Assembly (NCBI GenBank): GCA_013694945.1
Contig: JACDBM010000288.1
Location: 1-10,347 of the forward strand
Direction: 5' to 3'
Origin: Chthoniobacterales bacterium
GTDB taxonomy: Bacteria > Verrucomicrobiota > Verrucomicrobiia > Chthoniobacterales > UBA10450
DNA: 10,347 bases
A model generated the notes under the pieces. That model made no database searches. It was not told where the DNA came from and saw nothing but the letters and a program-made list of their open reading frames with translations. A program made the translations under genes and the position numbers. Shown here in pieces: positions 1 through 6,975 of the stretch (position 1 is the first letter of the stretch; each line of letters begins with the position of its first letter).

Positions 1-585
1 CTCGTGGTGATGGACGCGGACCTGAGCCATCCGCCAGACGAGATTCCGAAATTGATCGGGCCGCTGCTTGCGGGCGAGGCCGACATGGTGACGGGAAGCC
101 GTTATGTCACGGGCGGAACCACCCCCGGATGGCCGATTTCGCGCAAAGCGATGTCGCGCCTCGCAGCCGCGATTGCCTATCCGTTGACGGGCGTGCACGA
201 CTCGATGTGCGGCTTCTTTGCCATCCGGAGAACGCGTCTCCTGGAGCTCGCACCGGACGCGGCAGGCGGCTGCAAGATTGCATTCGAAGTGATTGTCCGC
301 GGCGGTCGAGCGCTGCGGGTGCGGGAGCTTCCAATCGCGTTTCGGGATCGCACGCGCGGCACATCGAAGATGAGCCTCAGGGTGGTGCTTGTCTTTTCGT
401 TCCGCTGGCTGGTTGCAGCCTTTGGTATTCTTTTTCGACGGCGCTTGCCCGTTTCTCAGGCGGCGGTCGCCTCGCACGAGCTTCGCTCCAAAGCAGGGGC
501 GAGAGATGAGTTATTTTTCAGCCGCCGAAGTTCCAGGGCGAGAGCGACAAACAGGAGCAGCGTCGCGAAGAAGACATTGCCGTAA
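1..585 (+). CDS. GT2 glycosyltransferase, polyprenyl-phosphate mannosyltransferase (DPM1)-like, 5'-truncated
   Basis: The frame is open from base 1, so the N-terminal part lies outside the window and the real start is not visible. The first residues, LVVMDADLSHPP, carry the DxD-type metal and nucleotide-sugar motif of GT2 enzymes. They are followed by DMVTGSRYV, a CGFFAIRR segment and RGTSKMS, the usual order in dolichol/polyprenyl-phosphate mannose (or glucose) synthases. Family members move a sugar from GDP-mannose or a similar donor onto a polyprenyl phosphate at the inner membrane face. A hydrophobic stretch around residues 125-145 could be a membrane segment. The last 40 or so residues are Arg/Ser-rich, do not look like the family, and are antisense to the 3' end of the convergent GT87 gene; they may be a non-conserved read-on before the TAA. 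The family call is fairly sure, the exact sugar is not. Confidence 0.82.
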   Translation, partial: LVVMDADLSHPPDEIPKLIGPLLAGEADMVTGSRYVTGGTTPGWPISRKAMSRLAAAIAYPLTGVHDSMCGFFAIRRTRLLELAPDAAGGCKIAFEVIVRGGRALRVRELPIAFRDRTRGTSKMSLRVVLVFSFRWLVAAFGILFRRRLPVSQAAVASHELRSKAGARDELFFSRRSSRARATNRSSVAKKTLP

Positions 586-1790
586 ATCTGCGCGGGCCTT
601 TGCAGCGGAATCGTCAGCGCGAGGAGCGACACCGCTAACCCGGTGAGAAGGAGAAGCGGCCGGCCCGGATGCGCGAGCAAGCGCCACACGATGACGGCAA
701 ATGGATACAGCAGCCAGGCGAAGAGATAACCGAATGCGAGAGGCGTAAACATCAGGATCAGCAGAAGGAGAAGCGCGAATTCGAGCGCATCTGTCTCGCG
801 CGTTCGTTGCGTCTGCCGGGGCATGACTGCGAGGTAAAGCAGCCCAAGGACCAGACCGGCGCCAAGGATGATCTTATTTACGGTGCCGAAGCTAAGCTCT
901 GCAATGTTTCGGTAGACCGGCGTGTGCGGGCCGTACTGCTCGTCGGCGTCGACGTGCCGCAGGAGGCGATTCGCGACGCCGAAGATCGACTGGTTTTTCC
1001 ATGAGTTGCTGCGGCCAGGCCGCTGCGCCACACCTTTGTGGTCGTACTTGAAGAGCATGCCGCTCGCCCAGCGTTGCAGATCATAACGTGCCTGCTGAAA
1101 GCCGCGGAATGGCGTTGGCAGTAGAATCAGGAAAAAAATCAACGAGACCACGAGCGACACGGCTCCGATCCAAAAGCGGCGATAGAGCAAGTAAACGATC
1201 GCAACGACAGGAAACGCTTTGATTGCCGCGGCGAACGCAATGAGGAAGCCGGCAATCGTCTGTCGCTTCTGTTGCAAGGAGACAAATGCGCCCAGCATCA
1301 GTGCGAGCAGCAAGACGCTTGGCTGCCCGAGGTGGAAACAGCTCCAGACATAAACCGAAACCAGCGCGCTCGGGATGAGGTAAACGAGCAGATGTTGCCG
1401 ACGCCATTCACCAGCCGCGAGTCGCGCAGATAAGAGGATGCTCGCGAGCCAGGCGACGGCGTTGACGAGAACAAGCATCGCGACCACGCCTGTCCTGCCA
1501 AGCGCGCTAAGTGGGGCGAGCAGCAAAGCGGCCGGAGGTGGATACATGAACGGGAACTTTGTGTTTCGCCTCGGATAGATCTGCTCGCCGTGGAGAATAT
1601 GTTGGCCCGTGTCGTACCAGAGTTCGTAATCCTTGATGCTCTTTCCGGGCAAGAGCGCGTTCGCGATCGCGATGCCGCCGTAGACAATGAGGACTATCGC
1701 GAACAGAAAGATCATCGCGCGAAACGCCGCCGGGCTATTCCACCGGTCGCGCCAGGAACGCGATCGTCGCTCGCTTTCTCTCCCGCTCAT
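456..1790 (-). CDS. GT87 (DUF2029) polytopic membrane mannosyltransferase-like protein
   Basis: This 444-aa protein is very hydrophobic, with about nine to eleven likely membrane helices, the first at about residues 26-47 (MIFLFAIVLIVYGGIAIANA). A loop with DYELWYDTGQHIL, then GEQIYP and FMYPPPAALLL, matches the acidic first extracytoplasmic loop and the YPP motif of GT87 integral membrane glycosyltransferases. These use polyprenyl-phosphate mannose, for example mycobacterial PimE-type enzymes. The start chosen is the ATG at 1790, because it forms an ATGA overlap with the gatA stop. An in-frame upstream start at 1838 would add 16 residues inside gatA and is less likely. It is the last gene of the gatCA operon. 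Its 3' end, including a probable final membrane helix, overlaps the convergent GT2 gene by 130 bp. The acceptor is unknown; a lipoglycan or cell-surface glycan is an inference. Confidence 0.8.
   Translation of the reverse strand: MSGRESERRSRSWRDRWNSPAAFRAMIFLFAIVLIVYGGIAIANALLPGKSIKDYELWYDTGQHILHGEQIYPRRNTKFPFMYPPPAALLLAPLSALGRTGVVAMLVLVNAVAWLASILLSARLAAGEWRRQHLLVYLIPSALVSVYVWSCFHLGQPSVLLLALMLGAFVSLQQKRQTIAGFLIAFAAAIKAFPVVAIVYLLYRRFWIGAVSLVVSLIFFLILLPTPFRGFQQARYDLQRWASGMLFKYDHKGVAQRPGRSNSWKNQSIFGVANRLLRHVDADEQYGPHTPVYRNIAELSFGTVNKIILGAGLVLGLLYLAVMPRQTQRTRETDALEFALLLLLILMFTPLAFGYLFAWLLYPFAVIVWRLLAHPGRPLLLLTGLAVSLLALTIPLQRPAQIYGNVFFATLLLFVALALELRRLKNNSSLAPALERSSCEATAA
1787..1790 (-). promoter_or_regulatory. 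ATGA stop/start overlap, gatA to GT87
   Basis: Read on the minus strand, these four bases are ATGA: the ATG of the GT87 gene shares two bases with the TGA of gatA. No good Shine-Dalgarno sequence lies just upstream, which fits translation of GT87 by termination-reinitiation after gatA. The coupling itself is inference. Confidence 0.7.
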
Positions 1791-3271
1791 GCAGCGAATT
1801 CTTTGCGTGCGGACAGCGGAGGCCGCTGCCGGTGCCACTCGGTTGTCCGCTCGTAGGCGTAGGCTATTTGCAGAAGGCGAGCCTCATCCAAAGCGGGCCC
1901 CAGAAGTTGAAGACCGACGGGCAATGGGACGCCATCCGGCGACTCGGCAAAGCCACAGGGAATGCTGAGGCCGCAGATGCCGGTGAGATTCGCAGGGATC
2001 GTGAAGATGTCGGCTAGATACATCTGCAGCGGATCCGAGTCGCGCTCGCCTGTTTTGAATGCAGGCACCGGCGAGGCTGGCGAAATTACTGCGTCCACTT
2101 GTTCAAAAACCCGCGCGAAATCGCGCCGGATCAGCTCGCGGATTTTTTGCGCACGCGAGTAGTAGGCTTCGTAGTAACCGGAACTCAGAACGTAGGTGCC
2201 TAGGATGATTCGGCGCTTTACTTCCCTCCCGAAGCCCTCCGCCCGCGTCCGTTCATAGTGGTCGAGCAGGCCTACCGGGCCGTCAGCGCGATAGCCGTAC
2301 CGTACCCCATCGAAGCGCGCGAGATTGGCGGAAGCTTCCGCCGTCGCCAGCACATAGTACGCGGCCACCGAGTAGTCGGTGTGCGGCAGCGAAATTCCCA
2401 CGATCTCCGCGCCAAGCGCCGCAAAATGATCCGTGGCCGCGCGGACGAGTCTCTGCACTTGCGGATCAATCCCAGTCGTCGCGTGTTCCTTCGCCACCCC
2501 CAGCCGCAACCCGCGAATGTCGCGCCCAAGTTGCGCGGTGTGGTCCGGCACCGGCACCGGCAGCGAAGTGGAATCCTGCGGGTCCGCACCAGAGAGCGCG
2601 TTCATGATCAGCGCACAGTCGCGCACGTTTTTCGTAAGCGGCCCCACTTGATCCAGAGATGAGGCAAAAGCCGTCAGACCGAAACGCGAGACGCGGCCAT
2701 ACGTCGGCTTCATTCCAACAACGCCGGTGAGGGAAGCCGGCTGGCGCACGGAACCTCCGGTATCAGTCCCGAGCGCCGCGAAGGCCGTGTTCGCCGAAAC
2801 CGCCGCCGCCGATCCACCGCTGGAACCGCCGGCCACGCGCGAGAAATCCCAGGGATTCAGCGTTGTCCTGACGCTGGAGTTCTCGGTGGACGAACCCATT
2901 GCGAACTCATCCAGGTTCGTCTTTCCAAACGGAATCGCGCCCGCTTTTTTTAGCTTCGTAATCACCGTCGCATCGTATGGCGAGCGATAGTCTCGCAACA
3001 TTCTGGAGGCACACGTACAAGGCTGACCGGCCACGTTGATGTTGTCTTTAATGGCGATCGGTACCCCGCCGAGGGGCAGATCAAGGTCCGCTGTTTCCGC
3101 CATTCTCAGCGCGGCTTCGAGATCCAACGAAAGATATGCGCCGATCTCCGGATCGACTTCCGTGATCCGTTCGTGTAGCGCGACGAGTGCTTCCTGCGGC
3201 GAGACTTCGCGTCGGCGCAGCACCTCCTGCAGCTCGCCGACGGTGAGTGCCGGCAGATCTCGTGGCGTCAT
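1787..3271 (-). CDS. gatA: Asp-tRNA(Asn)/Glu-tRNA(Gln) amidotransferase subunit A
   Basis: The 494-aa product has the normal length and layout of GatA, the glutaminase subunit. It frees ammonia from glutamine for conversion of misacylated Glu-tRNA(Gln) or Asp-tRNA(Asn) in the cytoplasm. The amidase-signature triad is visible: Lys75 in PIAIKDNI, cis-Ser150 in AGGSSGGSAAAV and nucleophile Ser174 in DTGGSVRQP, spaced as in characterised GatA. The downstream segments GMKPTYGRVSRFGL and SSLDQVGP are typical of GatA rather than of general amidases. The ATG at 3271 overlaps the gatC stop by four bases and the TGA at 1787 overlaps the next gene, so gatC, gatA and the GT87 gene form a coupled set. gatB, the kinase/transamidase subunit, is not adjacent downstream and must be elsewhere. 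No damage is seen. Confidence 0.97.
   Translation of the reverse strand: MTPRDLPALTVGELQEVLRRREVSPQEALVALHERITEVDPEIGAYLSLDLEAALRMAETADLDLPLGGVPIAIKDNINVAGQPCTCASRMLRDYRSPYDATVITKLKKAGAIPFGKTNLDEFAMGSSTENSSVRTTLNPWDFSRVAGGSSGGSAAAVSANTAFAALGTDTGGSVRQPASLTGVVGMKPTYGRVSRFGLTAFASSLDQVGPLTKNVRDCALIMNALSGADPQDSTSLPVPVPDHTAQLGRDIRGLRLGVAKEHATTGIDPQVQRLVRAATDHFAALGAEIVGISLPHTDYSVAAYYVLATAEASANLARFDGVRYGYRADGPVGLLDHYERTRAEGFGREVKRRIILGTYVLSSGYYEAYYSRAQKIRELIRRDFARVFEQVDAVISPASPVPAFKTGERDSDPLQMYLADIFTIPANLTGICGLSIPCGFAESPDGVPLPVGLQLLGPALDEARLLQIAYAYERTTEWHRQRPPLSARKEFAA
3268..3271 (-). promoter_or_regulatory. ATGA stop/start overlap, gatC to gatA
   Basis: On the minus strand these bases read ATGA, joining the gatA ATG to the gatC TGA. 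A near 1:1 output of GatC and GatA would suit a stoichiometric complex. The overlap is seen directly; coupling is inferred. Confidence 0.75.
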
Positions 3272-3555
3272 TCCACGACTTTGGGCACGATGAAAAGGCC
3301 GTGCGCGTGATGCGGCGCGTTCTCCAGCGCTTCGACCGGAGTGAACCAGGCGTGCGCTTCGTCTTCCCGGAAGAAATTGAACATCGGAACTGCATGCGCC
3401 GCGGCTTCAACCTCGCTCACGTCGACTTCCCGCAGCTTATCGACGTATTCGAGCACATGCGCGAGCTGATCCTGGAAGAGCTGCGCCTCTTCCCTGGTCA
3501 GCGTCAACCGCGCCAGCTGCGCGACCGACGCAATGTCCAGGTCCTGCTCAGCCAT
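3268..3555 (-). CDS. gatC: Asp-tRNA(Asn)/Glu-tRNA(Gln) amidotransferase subunit C
   Basis: This 95-aa protein matches GatC in size and pattern. An N-terminal helix carries VAQLARLTLTREEAQLF, followed by LAHVLEYVDKLREVDVSEVE with the conserved Leu/Asp spacing, an AHAVP segment, and a C-terminal tail ending FIVPKVVE. GatC is a scaffold that wraps the GatA/GatB interface and stabilises GatA. The start is the ATG at 3555; a CGGGG stretch about seven bases upstream could serve as a weak ribosome site. The gene begins 15 bp after the stop of the small coiled-coil membrane gene and ends in the ATGA overlap with gatA. The pairing with gatA makes the assignment secure although GatC sequences are poorly conserved. 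Confidence 0.95.
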   Translation of the reverse strand: MAEQDLDIASVAQLARLTLTREEAQLFQDQLAHVLEYVDKLREVDVSEVEAAAHAVPMFNFFREDEAHAWFTPVEALENAPHHAHGLFIVPKVVE

Positions 3556-3570
3556 GGCAAACCCCGTGGC

Positions 3571-3936
3571 CTAAAATTGCAGGTGCGACACCAGCCAGAG
3601 CACGGCAGCTGCGAGCGTGATCACCAGAACAAGGAAGACGATGCGTCCTTCGCGCCGCTCTTTGCGCAGGGAAACGCGGCGCCCACGATAGCCGCCACCA
3701 TCGCCAAAACGTTTGTCATGCAAGGCAATGGAAACATCGAGGCGGCTCCGGCCTTCGCTCGCGCGCGCGATCAGTTCCTCGCGATGACGGCGATGCGTCT
3801 CCTCCGCGACTCGCGGAGCATCCGCGATCATGCGCTCGAGCTGCTGCATCTGCTCGCGCAATTGGTTTTCACGGCGAGCGAGTTCGTCCTGTTTCTCGTT
3901 GAGCGGCGTCGCAGGTTTGGACGGTCGGCGGCGCAT
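3571..3936 (-). CDS. Small coiled-coil protein with C-terminal membrane anchor, unknown function
   Basis: I do not recognise a named family. The 121-aa product starts with a basic stretch (MRRRPSKP), then a charged helical region at about residues 14-60 rich in Glu, Gln and Arg with heptad-like spacing, such as QLREQMQQLERMI. A Gly/Arg linker follows (GDGGGYRGRR), then one hydrophobic helix at about 99-117 ending four residues before the stop. This is the layout of a tail-anchored or single-pass protein with a cytoplasmic N-terminus, as suggested by the Arg/Lys-rich residues just before the helix. The start ATG at 3936 lies seven bases after the stop of the upstream coiled-coil gene, and the stop is 15 bp before gatC, so it is clearly within the operon. 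A role linked to GatCA is only guilt by association. Confidence 0.72.
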   Translation of the reverse strand: MRRRPSKPATPLNEKQDELARRENQLREQMQQLERMIADAPRVAEETHRRHREELIARASEGRSRLDVSIALHDKRFGDGGGYRGRRVSLRKERREGRIVFLVLVITLAAAVLWLVSHLQF

Positions 3937-3943
3937 GGGGAAA

Positions 3944-4570
3944 TCAATGCCCTCGGGACGCGAGCCAGAAAAAGATGACGAGCGCGATCGAGCCGAAAAC
4001 GATCAGCGGCAAGGTGAAGGCGAGACCGATTTGCATCCATTGCACGAAGCCATTTGCGGTTCCGAGCGAAACATCCGGGGCCGCTTCGGGGAGCGCGACC
4101 TCGGCCGCTTCGTCGCCCGCCGTAGCCGAGAGCCGGCTGCGCTGCTGACTGAACTCGGCGCGCGCGTCGTCCACCGTGCTGAGCGAGCGACTCAGCTCTT
4201 TGTGAAGATCACTGGGATTCCAGCTCTTCGGATCGATCCCCTCAAGCAGCGCGAGATGCTGTTCGAAGCTCTCTCGCGTGGCGCGAATCTGCTCCAGCTT
4301 CTTCTGCGAATCGTACCCCTCCCGCTCAAGCACCACGATCGAGCGCGTCAGTTTATCCGTCATCTCCGCGCGGCCGCGCTCAAGCTCTTCCTGCCGGCGG
4401 CTCAGTTCTTCCAGCTCGCGCTTTTGTTTCTCAATCTGCTCCTGCTGGCGCCGCAAGACGTTGAGTTGTTCCTGGGCTTTCTGGACTTGCGAATCGAGAT
4501 GCTCCGGCGAATTCGCCTCCTCTTCGCTTAATTCCAGCATCTGTTCGACTGGTCGGATTCGTTCTGACAT
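3944..4570 (-). CDS. Coiled-coil protein with C-terminal membrane anchor, unknown function
   Basis: The 208-aa product has a short acidic N-terminus, a long predicted coiled coil at about residues 24-110 (QEQLNVLRRQQEQIEKQKRE is typical), a less regular region with IDPKSWNPSDLHKEL, an Ala/Glu-rich linker, and one strong membrane helix at about 181-204 near the C-terminus (FVQWMQIGLAFTLPLIVFGS). No enzyme motif is visible. The start chosen is the ATG at 4570, where the acidic protein-like sequence begins. The frame stays open up to 4732 but that stretch is compositionally different and reads as leader. No clear Shine-Dalgarno sequence precedes the ATG. It is the first gene of the operon and shares layout, though no obvious sequence identity, with the next gene. 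It could be a membrane-tethered scaffold or partner; this is conjecture. Confidence 0.72.
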   Translation of the reverse strand: MSERIRPVEQMLELSEEEANSPEHLDSQVQKAQEQLNVLRRQQEQIEKQKRELEELSRRQEELERGRAEMTDKLTRSIVVLEREGYDSQKKLEQIRATRESFEQHLALLEGIDPKSWNPSDLHKELSRSLSTVDDARAEFSQQRSRLSATAGDEAAEVALPEAAPDVSLGTANGFVQWMQIGLAFTLPLIVFGSIALVIFFWLASRGH

Positions 4571-4832
4571 GAGAAGTTTTGTTGAGTCGCGCGCACCAGA
4601 AGCTTCGGTCGCGGCCCGTTCAGGGATATAAGACCTCCACCTCCGGAATTCCAGAATTTTCCCTTTGAAAGTTGCTCGTGATCGAATCGAAGTGATCGAT
4701 TGAGCGTGCGTGCATGGCTCCCGATGAACCACTGCACACTCTACGAGTTACTCTGTCGCCTTGAGAAGCAGCAGGGGTTCGGCGATTGCGAAAAGCCTCT
4801 TCGCTCCCCCCGAGGTCCCAGCGCCCGACAAG
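4571..4832. other. Gene-free leader upstream of the coiled-coil/gatCA operon
   Basis: This 262-bp stretch separates the methyltransferase stop from the first operon gene, both on the minus strand, so the operon promoter most likely lies here. It is more AT-rich than its surroundings between about 4621 and 4705. It holds a perfect 6-bp inverted repeat with a 5-base spacer (AATCGA at 4685-4690, TCGATT at 4696-4701) and a palindromic GGAATTCC near 4644-4651. I could not find a convincing minus-strand -35/-10 pair or a terminator with a T-run for the methyltransferase gene. No small gene stands out. Confidence 0.5.
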
Positions 4833-5513
4833 CTAAGGGTTCGCGTTTCCGAAATTGGGTTTTTGTCCCCACACCGAAATTAGTTCCTCGCCAGGGCGGC
4901 TCTGGAGGTGTTCAAACCCGGCCCGCCTCAAGTATTCCCGCAGCTCCTCCGGCGTCGAACAGACGGTGATATGGTCGGGCCGTCGAGAGAGCGGAAACTG
5001 ACGATGCGTCTCAAAGATGGACCAGCCGGCGTCGGAACAAAGATTTACGTTGTCGACGTAGAGTTTGCCGCCGGGGCGCAAAACACGAAAAGCTTCTTCG
5101 ACATAGCCATACCTATCCCAGCTCTCCAAATGCATGAAGACGACCGTGCAATAGACAACATCGATTGAATTATTGTCCAGGGGTTGCAAGTCATTCCCGG
5201 AAAGCTCAATAAACTCCACGTTCGGAAAATCACGGAGCCGCTCGGCCGCAAATTCAAGCATGTGCGGCGATACGTCGGCGCCGATCCAGCGGCGGCAGCG
5301 ACCGGCAAGATGTTTCCCGACGCGACCAACGCCGCAGCCGATTTCCAGAACAATGTCCGTCGACTCGATGCCGACATTGTCCAGCAGAAACCCAGCCGTG
5401 CCGGCGCCGCTCGTCTCGAAAACGGTTTCGTCCTCGGTGCCGCTGACGTGCATCTTAGCACTGGAGAGAGTTTCCGAGAGCGCCGTCCAGACGCCTTTGT
5501 AATCGGAACGCAC
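4833..5513 (-). CDS. Class I SAM-dependent methyltransferase (Methyltransf_11/25-like), substrate unknown
   Basis: The 226-aa product has a full Rossmann methyltransferase core. Motif I is VLEIGCGVGR at residues 55-64, the ribose-binding acidic residue is in GADVS at about 78-82, the motif IV region is DVVYCTVVFMHL at about 118-129, and LRPGG follows at 145-149. The HL after the IV strand and the LRPGG turn are typical of the UbiE/Methyltransf_11 type acting on small molecules, lipids or glycans. The substrate cannot be read from sequence. The start is uncertain. I chose the GTG at 5513, since DYKGVW just after it resembles the normal N-terminus of this group. An upstream in-frame GTG at 5612 has a purine-rich sequence before it but would make the product read through a hairpin cluster. 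An ATG at 5453 is also possible. It stands alone, 257 bp from one neighbour and 262 bp from the other. Confidence 0.85.
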   Translation of the reverse strand: MRSDYKGVWTALSETLSSAKMHVSGTEDETVFETSGAGTAGFLLDNVGIESTDIVLEIGCGVGRVGKHLAGRCRRWIGADVSPHMLEFAAERLRDFPNVEFIELSGNDLQPLDNNSIDVVYCTVVFMHLESWDRYGYVEEAFRVLRPGGKLYVDNVNLCSDAGWSIFETHRQFPLSRRPDHITVCSTPEELREYLRRAGFEHLQSRPGEELISVWGQKPNFGNANP

Positions 5514-5575
5514 CGCGTAGCCTAGCACCCCGCGGGTGAGGCTGCGACAGCCGTTCTCGGGGCGCAGCTGAGATG

Positions 5576-5609
5576 ACCCGCCCAGGCGGGTGGCCTGCGC
5601 ACGCCACCC
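5576..5609. repeat. Two overlapping GC-rich inverted repeats in the methyltransferase leader
   Basis: ACCCGCC at 5576-5582 and GGCGGGT at 5585-5591 form a perfect 7-bp inverted repeat around a 2-base centre. GGGTGGC at 5588-5594 and GCCACCC at 5603-5609 form a second perfect 7-bp inverted repeat with an 8-base loop. They share GGGT, so only one hairpin can form at a time. The cluster lies in the 256-bp region between the RlmI-like stop at 5770 and the methyltransferase start. It could be a REP-like dispersed element, a mutually exclusive RNA switch, or a terminator without a U-tract for the RlmI-like gene. The rest of the 5514-5769 region shows nothing clear. Confidence 0.6.
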
Positions 5610-5769
5610 CACCTTCCCCTTTTAAATGCGGCGCGGTGCCTTTGAGGTGCGTCTCTGGATGGCTGCAACTCTTAAGTTCTCTGAAAATCCAAACGCTGAG
5701 AGCAAGGCCTGACTGCGGGAACTCGCTCTTGTTCTGCTTCCAGATTCCTCACAGCGACCTTCCACGCCG

Positions 5770-6975
5770 CTATCTTCCCGGCATCATCTCTAGCAACACG
5801 CCCTTGAAATATTCCGTTTCCGGGAGCGTCGGCAGCACCGGATGATCGAGCGCCTGCTCGAACCGGCGGAGCCGGCGCGCAGAGCGCCGGGCATCGACGA
5901 GCGCGTCCGCGATCGTCCGCGCGAACGCTTGCTCCGTAACATGGTGTGAACAGGAAAATGTTGCGAGCAAGCCATCCTTCGAGAGGAGCTTGAAGGCACG
6001 CACATGCAGCTCGCGATATCCGCGCATGGCGTCGTGCAATCCACCCTTTGTTTTCGTGAACGACGGCGGATCCAGAATGATCAAGTCGTATTCCGCCTCC
6101 GCCTTTTCAGCACTGCGCAGGAATTGAAAAACATCCTGCTCAATCCAGTTCGCACGCAACTCATTTCGCTCCGCGTTCGCGCGCGCCACCGCGAGACTGT
6201 CCGCGCTCGCTTCCACCCCGGTCACGTCGGCGGCTCCGCCGCGCGCGCTCGCGAGCGCGAATGCCCCCTGATTCGTAAAGCAATCAAGGACGCGCCGTCC
6301 TTCGGCGTATTCTGCGACCGCCGCATAATGCTGCAATTGATCGAGATAAAACCCGGTCTTCTGCGCTTGCAGCAGGTCGACTCCAAACTCCATCCCGTTC
6401 ACGTGGATCAGGAGCGGCTTTGCCTCGCCCAGCAGAACGCCTGTCGTCATTTCCATTCCTTCCGCGCGACGCACGGGCGCATCGTTTCTTTCGATAATGG
6501 AAAGGGGGGCAAAGGTCGCGCTCGTGTTGCCCACGCCCGCCAGTTGGACATTTAAGCTCCCTAGCGCCTCCACGAGCAAAGCCTTCCGCATCTCCATCGC
6601 AAGCGTCAGCGTCTGCAGCACTACGTGGTCGCCGTATCGATCTACGATCACTCCCGGTAACCCATCACTCTCGCTCCAGACCAATCGGCAGAGTCGCGGA
6701 TTCACTCCGCGCCGCGCCCGATACTCCACCGCCTGCGCGATCCGTCGTTGAAAGAAATCCAGATCAAGATCCTGACGGCGGCGGGAAAAACGCCGTGCCA
6801 CGATTTGCGATTTGCTGTTGTAAATGGCGCTGCCGATGAGGCGATCCTTGCCATCCTTCAGCGAGACCACATCGCCATCCTCCGGACTGCCAAAGACCTT
6901 CAGCACTTCGCCCGAAAACACCCAGTCATGCCCGTGGAGAATCCGTGCGCGCGGTTTAACGACGAGGCCTGCCAT
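5770..6975 (-). CDS. RlmI-like class I SAM-dependent rRNA (cytosine-C5) methyltransferase with N-terminal PUA domain
   Basis: The 401-aa length matches the RlmI/YccW family, whose E. coli member makes m5C1962 in 23S rRNA. A PUA-like RNA-binding domain covers about residues 1-75 (LVVKPRARILHGHDWVFSGE, GDVVSL, LIGSAIYN). The EEHEE-like middle region follows, then QKTGFYLDQ at 205-213. The Rossmann methyltransferase has DCFTNQGAFAL at 231-241 as motif I, LDPPSF at 301-306 as motif IV and FSCSHH at 340-345, which contains the expected catalytic Cys. The start at 6975 gives the normal N-terminus; no strong ribosome site is visible. It is divergent from purC, with only about 36-87 bp between starts depending on the purC start. 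The exact modified base in this organism is inferred, so no symbol is given. Confidence 0.92.
   Translation of the reverse strand: MAGLVVKPRARILHGHDWVFSGEVLKVFGSPEDGDVVSLKDGKDRLIGSAIYNSKSQIVARRFSRRRQDLDLDFFQRRIAQAVEYRARRGVNPRLCRLVWSESDGLPGVIVDRYGDHVVLQTLTLAMEMRKALLVEALGSLNVQLAGVGNTSATFAPLSIIERNDAPVRRAEGMEMTTGVLLGEAKPLLIHVNGMEFGVDLLQAQKTGFYLDQLQHYAAVAEYAEGRRVLDCFTNQGAFALASARGGAADVTGVEASADSLAVARANAERNELRANWIEQDVFQFLRSAEKAEAEYDLIILDPPSFTKTKGGLHDAMRGYRELHVRAFKLLSKDGLLATFSCSHHVTEQAFARTIADALVDARRSARRLRRFEQALDHPVLPTLPETEYFKGVLLEMMPGR

Noticed and set aside
2258..2662. Plus-strand frame opposite gatA
   Set aside because: It is fully inside gatA, whose frame is intact and conserved; the product is basic and has no known features.
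3247..3978. Long open frame on the plus strand opposite gatC and the small coiled-coil gene
   Set aside because: It is antisense to two well-supported genes, its product has no recognisable domain, and its length follows from the GC-rich codon bias of the other strand.
3830..4531. 233-codon plus-strand frame with Leu/Arg-rich product opposite the 208-aa coiled-coil gene
   Set aside because: The Leu-rich sequence is the mirror of Glu/Gln/Lys-rich coiled-coil codons; no start context or domain supports it.
4571..4732. N-terminal extension of the 208-aa coiled-coil protein up to 4732
   Set aside because: The extra 54 codons give a Cys/His/Arg-mixed, non-helical sequence unlike the rest, and the stretch fits a leader region.
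5514..5612. N-terminal extension of the methyltransferase from the GTG at 5612
   Set aside because: The 33 extra residues are unlike the family and come from DNA dominated by two hairpins. It is kept only as an alternative because a purine-rich stretch precedes this GTG.
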